A program made the translations under genes and the position numbers. DNA of 64,000 bases from Rheum nobile (Eukaryota; Streptophyta; Magnoliopsida; Caryophyllales; Polygonaceae), in assembly GCA_027886185.1 (NCBI GenBank), contig WOAB01000476.1, positions 7,440,001-7,504,000 of the forward strand. Reading direction: 5' to 3'. This document shows positions 47,891 through 59,550 of this stretch, piece after piece (the stretch's first letter is position 1; the number at the start of each line of letters is the position of its first letter). The notes under the pieces were generated by a model. It was given only the letters and a program-made list of their open reading frames with translations, was not told where the DNA came from and made no database searches.

Positions 47891-48994
47891 TGATAGGATT
47901 GCGTCTTCCTTAAGCCTCGGTGCAAGGTAATCGCCTAGGAATGATGTGATACTCGTGCCTTGCTCCTAGGATCTCCAAGAACTCGACAGTAAGTTTCCAG
48001 AATCCGGTCTGTCTTCTACGAGGTCGTTCTCTTTGCTCCGGACTCCAAATTGGATGATTCCAAATTCAGTAGTTAGATCCAGGAGTCTAGTTTATGTCCT
48101 CCAAATGTGAGCATGAACGGATCTGGGAATAGAAAGTTATTATGGTTCTACTGAAGGACCATTGAGAGTTCCGCGAGGGAGGTCAGCAAGAGGAGTGTTT
48201 GGATGAAGAACGTGAAGGGGAGATGGATGGTGATGAGTTTGGAGATGGAAATGAAGGAATAAGTGAACTCCTTTGGGAGGATATTATGCACCATACAAAG
48301 AAGAACAATTTGATCAATGCCTAAGGGATATTACACACCCAATGTTAAAGATCGGTTTTTGTTCAATATTACGCACGAACAAGCTCTCAAATTTAGAGAG
48401 TTTTTGATGCTGAAAACAAAGCTTTTCTTGAGGTTTTGATTATGACGTGAAGTGAGTAACAAAGGCCAACAAGGCCAACTTAAATAGGAAAAAATTACAA
48501 GAGTTACAACTGTTGAGCTAGCCTATTCAAGACAAGGAAAAACCCTTTACTTAGCCAACTAATTACATCATTTAAATGACTTTAAATCTGAATAAACCCA
48601 TCATTGATCTTGTAGAGGAAGAGGTACCACATGCCCCGCATGAATTTGAAGCAAAAGGCCCGAGTGGATTTGATATGGGCCTCGTTTTATGCCAACATGT
48701 CAAATATGCGGTGGAGGCGCCGACGCCGGCTTTACTTGGAGAAGAACCACTGAGTCAAGTAGAAATTGGATCGACACTCTTAATCTCAAAAGACCCTCCA
48801 TAAGCTTAGCCTTGAGTCTAAAAGCATGGTCCATTGTGATCATGCCATGAGGTGGTTCATAGCCTTGCTTTGTTGTAGAAGCCCTAGTGGTGGTGCGCGC
48901 TTGTGAATGAGTGAGGCGGGGCTCGGGCGCCTTGGGAGAGCTTGGTGAAGCCATGGGCAAGTCTTCTTGATTGACCCTTGGCATAATCACATCA
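47891..48994 (-). repeat. LTR A of the array
   Basis: Minus strand: TGATGTGATTATGCC start at 48994, CCTATCA end at 47891. The polypurine tract CAAGGGAGGGAGGA lies just upstream (49008-48995). The pol-tail-like frame from the interior continues into the LTR and ends at 48700. Confidence 0.85.
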
Positions 48995-49039
48995 TCCTCC
49001 CTCCCTTGAAAGGGATTCATCCTCGAATCCGAGTGTACT

Positions 49040-50200
49040 TCAAGAAAAGGCTTTAGATTGCACAAAACTGCACCAAGCAAAACAAGGAAGTGAGGAATCT
49101 TGAAAGTCTTTAGGGAAAGCAGGGCACGTGTAAGCAAACATGATTAGATCCATTGAGTGTCCATATATGAATTTCCATGCACAAGTGTTGCCCATTTTCA
49201 GTCTCAAGATATGCTTTAGAATAGAGCATGAGATGCACATGACATTATTATCAACAAATGCAATGCATAGAACAAAAAATTTCTCATGCAACAAGCATTG
49301 CAAATGAGAACAATGATGCACACATGGATGCCTAGTTCTACAAGCAGAAACTGAATGCCACAAATTCAAAGACTTGTGAACATGCTTATCATGAACTAGT
49401 GACATCCAACAAGTCATGAATTGAGCAAGAGAACTATGATGTATGCATGAAAATCTAGTTCTACCAACAAAATCAGATTCATGAGCTGGAAATTCTCTAG
49501 CCCTTGAAAAATATTCAGTTTGATGCAAGTGAAAAAGAATTGAGAGAGTAGGGCCAAGAGTTACTCCCCTAGATTTAGTGTTCAATGGAACTTCCTTCTC
49601 TTCTTGGCCGCAAACAGATTTTTCGGAAGGCTTCACATCCTTGGTGTCAACTTCTTCTTGTAGTAGGAATGGCAAACTTGAAAGAACCATGTGTGTCCGG
49701 TCCGTCCATGGAGTATCCAATGAAGTTACAGATCTTCGCTTGGTGGTAGGCCGAAACTTGCTTCTTGGAGGAGTAGGAGATTGTTCTAAGGTTTCCTCCT
49801 CTTTTTCTTTTGGCCTTAGATCCTCTTCAATGATCATAGGAGGCTGACACGGTTCTTCCTTGAGCTCTTTAACACAAAGGGATGGCTCCGCCGTGGGAAG
49901 GAGTTGCATGACCTTCTTTGGAGCTTCCAACCTTAGGGCTTCTTCATACATGGCCTGAGCTTTTGGTGGATCCTCTCTCCTTGGTTGAGACATTGCAACT
50001 TGTAAAGGCTCATTGAATAGACTCGGCTGGGCCATTGGCATGAGCTGCTTGACTTGCTTTGCCTCAACCGGTCTTAGAACCTCATCATAGGCAGATGGGA
50101 ATCTTGGCTGAACCCTCATTGGTTCACAACTTGGCTCTTGGCTTCTAGGAGGCTGCCTTAACAAAGTAGATGTGTTGTTTGAGCTCCTAGGCCAACTCAT
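49040..50200 (-). CDS. 386-codon open frame, Pro/Glu-rich then Cys/His-rich, function unknown
   Basis: Continuous frame downstream of gag in interior A. It starts in the gag C-terminal region, carries repeated LPxAxPSL and EALRLEAPKK words, basic Ser/Thr stretches, then about 150 residues rich in Cys, His, Phe and Trp. Interior B has the same sequence with frame breaks (54378-53776 and 53575-53117), and the two DNA copies look about 95% alike. It occupies the place of pol. I do not recognise a family; it might be a remnant of env-like or leader sequence, or an ORF open only by chance. Confidence 0.45.
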   Translation of the reverse strand: MSWPRSSNNTSTLLRQPPRSQEPSCEPMRVQPRFPSAYDEVLRPVEAKQVKQLMPMAQPSLFNEPLQVAMSQPRREDPPKAQAMYEEALRLEAPKKVMQLLPTAEPSLCVKELKEEPCQPPMIIEEDLRPKEKEEETLEQSPTPPRSKFRPTTKRRSVTSLDTPWTDRTHMVLSSLPFLLQEEVDTKDVKPSEKSVCGQEEKEVPLNTKSRGVTLGPTLSILFHLHQTEYFSRAREFPAHESDFVGRTRFSCIHHSSLAQFMTCWMSLVHDKHVHKSLNLWHSVSACRTRHPCVHHCSHLQCLLHEKFFVLCIAFVDNNVMCISCSILKHILRLKMGNTCAWKFIYGHSMDLIMFAYTCPAFPKDFQDSSLPCFAWCSFVQSKAFS

Positions 50201-50338
50201 AGTAGAAGACCTCCTTTGACGCTAATTTTCATACACATGAGTAACAAGTTGAAGGACATCTTCTATGGACCGTCCACTCCCTAAACGATGCTTCCTACCA
50301 AAGTAAAGAAGGTCAGTGTTCAAACCATTAATGAACAT

Positions 50339-50457
50339 AGAAAGAATGTACCTCTCAGAGTGGTGAAAGTCGGAGATAAACTCAAGTTGTGTGAACCATT
50401 AGAAAGAATGTACCTCTCAGAGTGGTGAAAGTCGAAGATGAACTCAAGTTGAGTGAG
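50339..50457 (-). repeat. 61-base tandem duplication in gag of interior A
   Basis: The segment from AGAAAGAATGTACCTCTC through CAAGTTGTGTGA is present twice (about 50339-50395 and 50400-50457) with a few differences. Interior B has one copy at about 54270-54325. It disrupts the gag frame of A. Confidence 0.85.
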
Positions 50458-51147
50458 CTCTTTGTAGAACTCAAGAGGGGATCGATTGCCTTGCTTAATG
50501 CCCTCCAATCCGGCTTGAACACGGTTACCACAGTCATGGGGAACAAAAGAGCTTCGAAGGACTATTTTGAGGTCCTCCCAAGTGGTGATAGGTGGATATC
50601 CCAAGTGAGCACAATCTGCTTCATACTCAGCCCACCAAGAGTAAGCATAGCCTTCAAAATAGCTAGTGGCAATGGCCACTTGTTGCTCATCCGTACAACC
50701 ATGATCGTTGAATAAACATTCTGTTTTCCACTCCAAAATTACGAATTCAACAAAGTCAGGAGTTCCATGAAAGGACTGGGGAGTGAGCGTGTCTCTAAGA
50801 TGATGATCAATCCGTTCATACATGAAAGAGGCTTGCTCTTCCCTCATCTACGCATGGTTAGCAATCCAAGGAAAAATATACAAAACAACAAGGAAAAAGA
50901 ATAGCCACCAAATCAATGGAACGTTGAGCCAAGCAAGTGCCAAATTTTGATATTAAAGTTGTCACAAAATCCAGAATTGCAAGCTCTCTAAAACAAGGCC
51001 GTAGGGTAGTTTGAAAACACAAAACTCAAGCCACAACAAAAATTCTTTGAAACGGCAATCACACAATGCAAGTCGAACCAATCAAGACACCAAGAAGATA
51101 CTAGGTACTTATGATCTTAAATTTTCAAAGTAGTCTAACACTTAGTC

Positions 51148-51265
51148 CAGCTTGGTTTCTTTTTCTCGTGGGGTCCGAGTTTTTCTAAGCCTGGTCTCTT
51201 TTCCTTCTCACCGGGTCCTAGTTTTTCTATGCCCCATCTCTTTTTCTCACCAAGTCCGAATTCTT
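51148..51265 (-). repeat. Imperfect triplet repeat in the leader of interior A
   Basis: A word like TCTCACCGGGTCCTAGTTTT (plus strand) plus a CTATGCC tail recurs three times at about 40-45-base spacing. The same set lies at 55018-55135 in interior B, between primer site and gag. Confidence 0.7.
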
Positions 51266-51790
51266 TTTGTAAGGAAATAGCACAACTCACAACAATCTCA
51301 ACTTGATTTTCGTTTCTGATTTTTTTTATAGCGACAACCTAGCACACAGTTTTAGACAACAACTCGTACTTAGATCCTAAGTGTTGTTATCGTATCTCAT
51401 TCCCTTGATTAGGCACGAATTAGCAATGCAAGAAAGAAAAAATTCAAACAAAATTAATTGCAGCAGAGTAATGATTTGGAAGACAAGAAAATTCGGCTAT
51501 CATTTAATGTGGAAACTCAAGTGAACTCAGCTGGATTTTAATGAAGTTGATTTAAGAGTCTTTAGTAAATGCAAGTAATAATCAAATTTCAGTTTTAAGT
51601 CACTCAAAGGTTGTCTTCAACCTTGCACTTACACACATGAATCAGCCATGAAAATCTACTTTTCAACGCACAGAACTTCAACAAACTCGACACAAAACGG
51701 GCACAAAAACTCAGATTGCTTGCACTCGAATTATGATCGACTTTTAAACCAAAGTTTGAGTGCTTTACCTTGCGTGGCTTTGATAACACA

Positions 51791-52896
51791 TGATAGGATC
51801 ACGTCTCCCTTAAGCCTCGGTGCAAGGTAATCGCCTAGGAATGATGTGAAATGCGTGCCTTGCTCCTAGGATCTCCAAGAACTCGACAGTAAGTTTCCAG
51901 AATCCGGTCCTGTATTCTACGAGGTCGTTCTCTTTGCTCCGGACTCCAAATTGGATGATTCCAAATCCATGTGTTAGATCCAGGAATCTAGTTTATGTCC
52001 TCCAAATTTGAGCATTAACGGATATGGGAATAGAAAGTTATCACGATTCTACTGAAGGGTCGCCAAGAGTTCTGCGAGAGAGGTCAACAAGAGGAGTGTT
52101 TGGATGAAGAACGTGAAGGGGAGATGGATGGTGATGGGTTTGGAGCTGGAAATGAAAGGATAAGTGAACTCCTTTGGGAGGATATTATGCACCACACAAA
52201 GAAGAGCAATTTGATCAACGCCTAAGGGATATTACACACCCAATGTTGAAGATCCGTTTTTGTTCGATATTACTCACGAACGAGCTCTCAATATCAGAGA
52301 GTTTTGATGCTGAAAACAATGATTTTCTTGAGGTTTTGATTATGATTTGAAGTGAGTAACAAAGGACAACAAGGCCAGCTTAAATAGGAAAAAATTTACA
52401 AGAGTTACAACTCTTGAGCTAGCCTATTCAAGACAAGGAAAAACCCTTTACTTAGCCAACTAATTACATTATTTAAATGACTTCAAATCTTAATAAACCC
52501 ATCATTGATCTTGTAGAGGAAGAGGTCCCACGTGCCCCCCATGAATTTTAAGAAAAAGGCCCAAGTGGATTTGATATGGGCCTCGTTTTATGCCAACATG
52601 TCAAATCTGTGGTGGAGGCGCCGACGCCGGCTTTACTTGGAGAAGAACCACTGAGTCAAGTAGAAATTGGCTCGACACTCTTAAGCTCAAAATACCCTCC
52701 ATAAGCTTAGCCTTGAGTCTAACAACTTGGGCCATTGTGATCATGCCAGGAGGTGGTTCATAGCCTTGCTTTGTTTTTAGAAGCCCTAGTGGTGGCACGC
52801 ACTTGTGAATGAGTGAGGCGGGGCTCGGGCACCTTGGGAGAGCTTGGTGAAGCCATAGGCAAGTCCTCTTGATTGACCCTAGGCATAGTCACATCA
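51791..52896 (-). repeat. LTR B of the array
   Basis: Same ends as LTR A (TGATGTGACTATGCC at 52896, CCTATCA at 51791), 1106 bases, preceded on the minus strand by the same polypurine tract. The tail frame 52940-52601 crosses from interior into LTR in two pieces. Confidence 0.87.
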
Positions 52897-55662
52897 TCCT
52901 CCCTCCCTTGAAAGGGATTCGTCCTTAAATTCGAGTACACTTCAAGAAAAGGATTTAGATTGCCAAAACTGCACCAAGCAAAACAAGGAAGTGAGGAAAC
53001 TTGAAATTACATAGGGAAAGCAGGGCATGTGTATGCAAACATGATTAGATCCATTGAGTGTCCATGGATGAATTTTCATGCACAAGTGTTGCCCAGTTTC
53101 AGTCTCAAGTTATGCTTTAGAATAGAGCATGAGATGCACATGACATTCTTATCAACAAATGCAATGCATAGAATAACTTTTTTGCATGCAACAAGGATTG
53201 TGAATGAGAACAATAATGCATACATAAATGCCTAGTTCTACATACAGAAACTGAATGCCACAAATTCAATGACTTGTATACATGCTTATCATGAACTAGT
53301 GGCATCCAACAAGTCATGAATTGAGCAAGAGAACTATGATGTATGCAGGAAAATCTAGTTCTACCAACAAAATCATATTCATGAGCTGGAAAATCTCTAG
53401 CCCTTGAAAAATATTCAGCTTGATGCAAGGGAAAAAGAATTGAGAGAGTAGGAGAAAAAGTTACTCCCCTAGAATAAGTGTTCAATAGAACTTCCTTCTC
53501 TTCTTGGCCGCAAACAGACTTTTCGGAAGGCTTCACATCCTTGGTGTCAACTTCTTCTTGTAGTAGGAAAGGCAAACTTGAATAACCATGTGTGTCCGGT
53601 CAGTCCATGGAGTAGCCAATGAAGTTATAGAGCTTCACTTGATGGTAGGCTGAAACTTGCTTCTTGGAGGAGTAGGAGATGGTTCCAAGGTTTCCTCCTT
53701 TTTTTTCCTTTTTTCTTTTGGCCTTAGCTCCTCTTTTTCTTTTGGCCTTAGGTCCTCTTCAATGATCATAGGAGGTTAACACGGTTCTTCCTTGAGCTCT
53801 TTAACACAAAGGGATGGCTCCACCGTGGGAAGGAGTTGCATGACCTTCTTTGGAGCTTCCAACCTTGGGGCTTCTTCATACATGGCCTGGGCTTTCGGTG
53901 GAGCCTCTTTCCTTGGTTGAGACTTTGCAACTTGTAAAGGCTCGTTGAATCGACTCGGTTGGGCCATTGGCATGAGCTGCTCGAGTTGCTTTGCCTCAAC
54001 AGGTCTTAGAACCTCAGCATAGGCAGCAAGGAATATTGGCTGAACCCTCATTGGTTCACAACTTAGCACTTGGCTTCTAGGAGGCTGCCTTAACAAAGTA
54101 GAAGTGTTGTTTGAGCTCCTAGGCCAACTCATAGTAGAAGACCTCCTTTGACGCTGATGTTTATACACATGAGTAACAAGTTGAAGGACATCTTCTATGG
54201 ATCGTCCACTCCCTAAACGATTATTCTTACCAAAGTAAAGAAGGTCAGTGTTCAAACCATTAATGAACTTAGAACGAATGTACCTCTCAGAGTGGTGAAA
54301 GTCGAAGATGAACTCAAGTTGAGTGAGCTCTTTGTAGAACTCAAGAGGGGATCGATTGCCTTGCTTAATGCCCTCCAATATGGCTTGAACACGGTTACCA
54401 CAGTCTTATGGAACAAAAGAGCTTCGAAGGACCGTTTTGAAGTCCTCCCAATTGGTGATGGGTTGATACCCAAAGTGAGCACAATCTGCTTCATACTCAA
54501 CCCACCAAGAGTAAGCATAGCCTTTAAAATAGCTAGTGGCAATGGCCACTCATTGCTCATCCGTTCAGCCATGATGGTTGAACAAACATTCAGTTTTCCA
54601 CTCCCAAATTAAGTATTCAACAAAGTCAGGAGTGCCATGAAAGGAATGGGGAGTGAGCATGTCTCTAAGATGGTGATCAATCCGTTCATCCATGAAAGAG
54701 GCTTGCTCTTCCCTCATCGATGCATGGTTAACAATCCAAGGAAAAATATACAAAACAACAAGGCAAAAGAATAGCAACCAAAGCAATGAAACCTTAAGCC
54801 AAGCAAGTGCCAAGTTTTGATATAAAAGTTGTCACAAAATCCAAAATTGCAAGCTCTCTAAAACAAGGCCGTAGGGTAGTGTGAAAACACAAAACTCAAG
54901 CCCCAACAAAAAGTCTTTGAACCGGCAATTGCACAATGCAAGTCGAACCAATCAAGACACCAAGAAGCGACTAGGTACTTAAGATCTTAAATTTTCAAAG
55001 TAGTCTAACACTTAGTCTAGCTTGGTTTCTTTTTCTCGTAGGGTCCGAGTTTTTGTAAGCCCGGTCTCTTTTCCTTCTCACTGGGCCCGAGTTTTTCTAT
55101 GCCCCACCTCTTTTTCTCACCATGTTCGAATTCTTTTTGTAAGGCAATAGCACAACTAACAACAATCTCAACTTGATTTTTGTTTCTGATTTTTTTTTAA
55201 TAGCTACAGCCAAGCACACACTTTTAGACAACAACTCATACTTAGATCCTAAGTGTTGTTCCCGTGTCTCGTTCCATTGATTAGGCACGAATTAGCAATG
55301 CAAGAAACAAAAAATTCAAACAAATTTAATTGCAGCAGAGTAATGATATGGAAGACAAGAAAATTCGGCTGTCATTTAATGTGGAAACTCAAGTGAATTT
55401 AGCTAGATTTTAATGAAGTTGATTCAAGAGTCTTTAGTAAATGCACGTAATAATCAAATTTTAGTTTCAAGTCACTCAAAGGTTGTCTTCAACCTTGCCC
55501 TTACACACATGAATCAGCCAAGAAAATCAACAGAACAACGCACAAAACTTTAGCAAACTCAACACAATATGGGCACGAAAACTCAGATTGCTTGCACTCG
55601 AATTATGATCGACTTTTAAACCAAAGTTTGAGCATTTTACCTTTCGTGGCTCTGATACCACG
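52897..55662 (-). pseudogene. Interior B: gag and Cys/His-rich region, no pol
   Basis: Gag from about 54717 (MREEQASFMDERID) with the same core as interior A but stops near 54568, 54553 and 54407. The middle frame 54378-53776 includes the segment lost in A (KFINGLNTDLLYFGKNNRLGSGRS). A Pro/Glu-rich part, a frame change, then the Cys/His-rich region 53575-53117. The primer site TGGTATCAGAGCCACG at 55660-55645 is intact. A and B are thus damaged in different places. Confidence 0.82.
55645..55660 (-). other. Primer binding site, tRNA-iMet type (interior B)
   Basis: Minus-strand TGGTATCAGAGCCACG two bases after the LTR C end CCTATCA. Confidence 0.9.
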
Positions 55663-56750
55663 TGATAGGATCGCGTCTCCCTTAAGCCTCGATGCAAGGT
55701 AATCGCCTAGGAATGATGTGAAACTCGTTCCTTGCTCTTAGGATCTCCAAAAAATCGATAGTAAGTTTCCAGAATCCGGTCATGTCTTCTACAAGGTCGT
55801 TCTCTTTGCTCCGGACTCCAAATTGGATGATTCCAAATCCAGGAATCTAGTTTATGTCCTCCAAATTTGATCGTAAATGAATCTGGGTATAGATAGTTAT
55901 CGTGATTCTTCTGAAGGGTCGTAGAGAGTTCTGCGAGGGAGGTCAGCAAGAGGAGTGTTTGGATAAAGAACGTGAAGTGGAGATGGATGGTGATGGGTTT
56001 GGAGATGGAAATGAAGGGATAAGTGAACTCCTTTGGGCGGATATTACGCACCACACAAAGAAGAGCAATTTGATCAACGCCTAATGGATATTACGCACCC
56101 AAAGTTGAAGATCGGTTTTAGTTCGATATTACACACGAATAAGCTCTCAAATTCATAGAGTTTTTGATGCTGAAAACAAATCTTTTCTTGAGGTTTTGAT
56201 TATGATTTGAAGTGAGTAACAAAGGCCAACAAGGCCAGCTTAAATAGGAAAAAACATTACAAGAGTTACAAAGCTTGCCTATTCAAGACAAGGAAAAACC
56301 CTTTACTTAGCCAACTAATTACATCATTTAAATGACTTCAATTCTGAATAAACCCTTTATTGATCTTGTAGAGGAAGAGGTCCCACGTGGCCCTCTTTAA
56401 TTTGAAGCAAAAGGTCCGAGTGGATTTGATATGAGCCTTGTTTTATGCCAACATGTCTAATCTGCGGTGGAGGCGCCGACGCCGGCTTTACTTGGAGAAG
56501 AACCACTGAGTCAAGTACAAATTGGCTCGGCACTCTTGAGCTCAAAAGACCATCTATAAGCTTCATCTTGAGTCTAAAAGCTTGGGCCCTTGTGATCATA
56601 CCAGGAGGTGGTTCATAGCCTTGCTTTGTTGTAGAAGCCCTAGTGGTGGCGCGCGCTTGTGAATGAGTGAGGCAGGGCTTGGACGCCTTGGGAGAGCTTG
56701 GTGAAGCCATGGGCAAGTCTTCTTGATTGACCCTAGGCATAGTCACTTCA
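55663..56750 (-). repeat. LTR C of the array
   Basis: TGAAGTGACTATGCC at 56750 (one change from the TGATG start of A and B) to CCTATCA at 55663, 1088 bases. The upstream polypurine tract and about ten further bases (56751-56775) are all that remains of the next interior. Confidence 0.87.
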
Positions 56751-56775
56751 TCCTCCCTCCCTTGAAAGGGATTCG

Positions 56776-57869
56776 TGATGTGATCACTCTCGTGCTCAAT
56801 CAAAAAGACTCAAGTGCACCAAGCCAACAAGAAGATGAAGACCAACCACCGCTTGAAGATGAAGTCCCGGAGCCCTCGCTAAGCCAAGTGCCTCTGTCGC
56901 GGGCGCCGACGTCTTCCACATTTCCTTGTAACTCTCCAGGCCAGCCACTTCCAAAGGAGGCTATCTCTCAACCATACCCTCCTCGTGTCAAGACAACACC
57001 AAAGGGTCAAGGTGTGTCGAGTCAAGATCCAAGTGCCTCGCTAACGCCCGTCACGAGAAGCCAAACTTGGGCCCTCGCTAAGGATCCTTCTCATGTGCAT
57101 GGCGTTGACCCTCCTTTTAGCGCTATCACTCGGGCCAAAGCACACCAATTGGCCTCTAACCTATAAAGAGGTCTATTGAGTCCAAGAACGCCGACCCAAA
57201 ATCCACTTGGCCTGGTCATTCTCCTCCAACATGCTCCTGGCGACGTAGTCGCCAAAGACAAGTGACTCCTTTGCTTATTTGGAGACTACCACTAATTCTA
57301 CTCGTGCCCTACACTTCAAATTCAGCATAAGCACGTGACATTACCTCCTCTATGAGTTTAGGAAGAGTTACTGCAGTTTTAATTACTTTTTACCACTATT
57401 AAAACTTGGGTATGTCAAGGGTTTGTCTTGGCTTAAATGGGCTTGTGAAGAGTTGCATCTCTCACATTTGCAGCCTATTTAACCAAGCTCTATTATCTTT
57501 ATTCCTTAGCTTTGTTTATGATCAATAAAACCTGATTTGTAAACTGAGCACATCATTGGAGAAATTCCAAGAAAACACCAAGTCTTTGTGAGTTTATCGA
57601 AGGCTTCGTCTTGTGATTGAGGTGTGTTTATCTTCAACCAGAAGATGACTTGTGCAAGGAGTTGCGGTGCGTATATCCCCAGCCTCTTATCCACTTATCC
57701 ATCCATAAAAAAAAACACCAAAAAGAAACCAAGGAATCAAATCAAAATCTGATTCAAAATAACAACAAAAGTCTGCCAAAAGAAGGATCTTTTCAACTCA
57801 GAATCAAGTGCAACTTGGAGGACGACTTCCCTTGATACTAAGCTCCAATTCGAGGTTGGGATTACACCA
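56776..57869 (+). repeat. 5' LTR of the plus-strand element
   Basis: TGATGTGATCACTCTCG start; ends ...ATTACACCA two bases before the primer site. Contains an open frame to 57166 with LTPVTRSQTWALAKD and AITRAKAHQL, the tail-type peptide seen at the end of gypsy pol. Confidence 0.7.
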
Positions 57870-57871
57870 AG

Positions 57872-57884
57872 TGGTATCAGAGCC
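57872..57884 (+). other. Primer binding site, tRNA-iMet type
   Basis: TGGTATCAGAGCC after the LTR end. Confidence 0.9.
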
Positions 57885-58935
57885 TCTTCAAGGTAAGTCC
57901 TCAAAAAAGTCGACTTGAATTGGTTCAAAAATTCCATGAAAGTTGTGCTCGAAATCCCTTACCGATTTGCTGAATTTTTCTGGACTGATTTGTTTGCCTG
58001 AAATTCATGTTCCATCTAAGGCTGACAACAACCTTTGGTGTGTCTTAAACTGATCTCCATTCATCAATTGTGGCTTCATTAAAATTGGCTTGCATTAACT
58101 TGCTTCATTAAACACATTTCATTAAAATACAGCCTTTCCACTAGCCAACTGACTTTCTGAATTTCCTGCTACTTTAATTCCTCCATTACTTGTGTATTTT
58201 ATGCATCTTATGTGGTACAAGTTAAGGAGAAAAGATACAGGAAACATACTTAGCCCTAAGCGGAAAATTCAGTTGTAAACGTTGCAAGTTGTTCAAAAGT
58301 GTCCTGTTTTGCTGAAGTCAGTCAAGATCGTTTTGATCTCAGTTAAGTTGTAAAAGTGCAAAAGAAAGTGTTTGAAACTCGAGAAAGAAAAGCCAAATAG
58401 CCAGAAAAAGTTGAGTACAATTTGCAAGTTAAGTCAAGCTCGAGAAAGAAAGGCAAAGCCAGAAAAAGGTGAGCATTTTTTTATAAAAAAGTGTTTCAAA
58501 ATTTGTTCAAGTGTGGACTGAAGTTGTAAGGGGGCTGGGTACCTGGTACCTTCTTTGTGACTTTACTTGCATCTTACAAGCTGTATACGTGCCTAAGTAT
58601 TTTTGGAATTATTGCACTTGTCCCTTGTTCTAAGCCTAGCCGAGACCAAGTAGAGCATTCCATTTCTGGAAATTTTGAAACAAAACTTGTCTTGTCTTTT
58701 GATCTTGCTTGATTTGGATTTGATACTTGTGTGTGATCCTAACCGTGTTTGGAAGTGAAGTTCTTAGTTGAAGTGTTGCATACCATATAATTGAGTTGGA
58801 AGGCTTTGCTTGCGCCTAAAGGTGGTACTCATACACCTTGAACTTGGTCCATTCATTCGATTATCACTAACTTCACAAGGTTCTTGTTTTTGGTGAGTGT
58901 CTTCTATTTTCTTTCCTTGTGTTAGATACGCACTC
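57885..58935 (+). other. Leader of the plus-strand LTR element
   Basis: About 1 kb without coding sequence between primer site and gag ATG. The word CTCGAGAAAGAAA recurs near 58378 and 58439. Confidence 0.55.
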
Positions 58936-59550
58936 ATGGATGGAGATAAAGGAAAAGGTACCAAGGATTCTGCCAATGAAAAGCCTATCACAATGGCTGA
59001 TTTGCAGGCCATCTTGCGTCAAATTCAAGAAGATGTTGCAGTCTGAGAGGAATATGAGTGCTCCAAACTTGAGCTTAAGAAGATGTTGGAAGAAGGGTTG
59101 GCTCAGAGGTCTATGGCAAACCAATAAGACCTTCAAGGATCAACTCTTGGCAATGGCCGCATCGAGAACAACTTAGACCCGGGGCCATCACATGTTGTAA
59201 GAAATGAAACATGGTATCCACACCAAGATGACTTTGAAGACCCTCTCACGACTGAAGAGCCACCACGTACTCAAGGGATAACCATTAGACCTAACTTTGA
59301 GCGGGCCCAAAGGCATCCCTATCAAGCTCCTCGTGGCCCTTTGATGCAGCCACACAATGTGCCTATGAATCCTCAAGAACAACCATGGTATCGGGGCATG
59401 CCTCCTCGCCACAACAACTATGAGGACCCATGCTATCCTTATGAGGGACAAGGAAGGCCACAAGGGAGAGAGCACCATCATGAGATTAAGCTCTTAGTTG
59501 AGCCTTTTGCTGGAACCTTCGAGATTGAACTATACTTTAATTGGGAATAA
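58936..59550 (+). pseudogene. Gag N-terminal fragment
   Basis: ATG 58936 begins MDGDKGKGTKDSANEK, then an ITMADLQAILRQIQED coiled segment. In-frame TGA near 59044 and TAA near 59126 follow, then a Pro/Arg-rich stretch and EIKLLVEPFAGTFEIELYFNW, the start of a retrotrans_gag domain. A stop at 59548-59550 and the CACTA end cut it off. Confidence 0.7.

Larger units (their letters stand above)
48995..51790 (-). pseudogene. Interior A: gag and Cys/His-rich region, no pol
   Basis: Gag runs from about 50847 (MREEQASF) with a retrotrans_gag core (FVILEWKTECLF, GYAYSWWAEYEAD, ITTWEDLKIVL, SPLEFYKEL). It is broken near 50400 by a 61-base duplication. The frame is then open from 50200 to 49040 (386 codons): a Pro/Glu-rich part, then a hydrophobic Cys/His-rich part (for example SCIHHSSLAQFMTCW and RTRHPCVHHCSH). 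No knuckle and no protease/RT/integrase motif is seen. A final FLEVHSDSRMNPFQGRED segment is a typical gypsy pol tail over the polypurine tract. The primer site (51773-51788) is degenerate. Confidence 0.8.
47891..56775 (-). mobile_element. Tandem array of a pol-less LTR retrotransposon (LTR-int-LTR-int-LTR)
   Basis: Three LTRs begin (plus coordinates) at 47891, 51791 and 55663, a period of 3900 and 3872 bases, all in minus orientation. Between them are two complete interiors, each with primer site, leader, gag, an extra Cys/His-rich coding region and a polypurine tract. A trace of a third interior (56751-56775) shows the array once extended further. No protease, RT or integrase is present, resembling TR-GAG-type non-autonomous elements. 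Such arrays arise by unequal recombination between LTRs. Confidence 0.88.

Noticed and set aside
55645..57884. TGGTATCAGAGCC stretches as tRNA genes
   Set aside because: Only the tRNA 3'-end complement is present, directly after LTR ends; these are primer binding sites.
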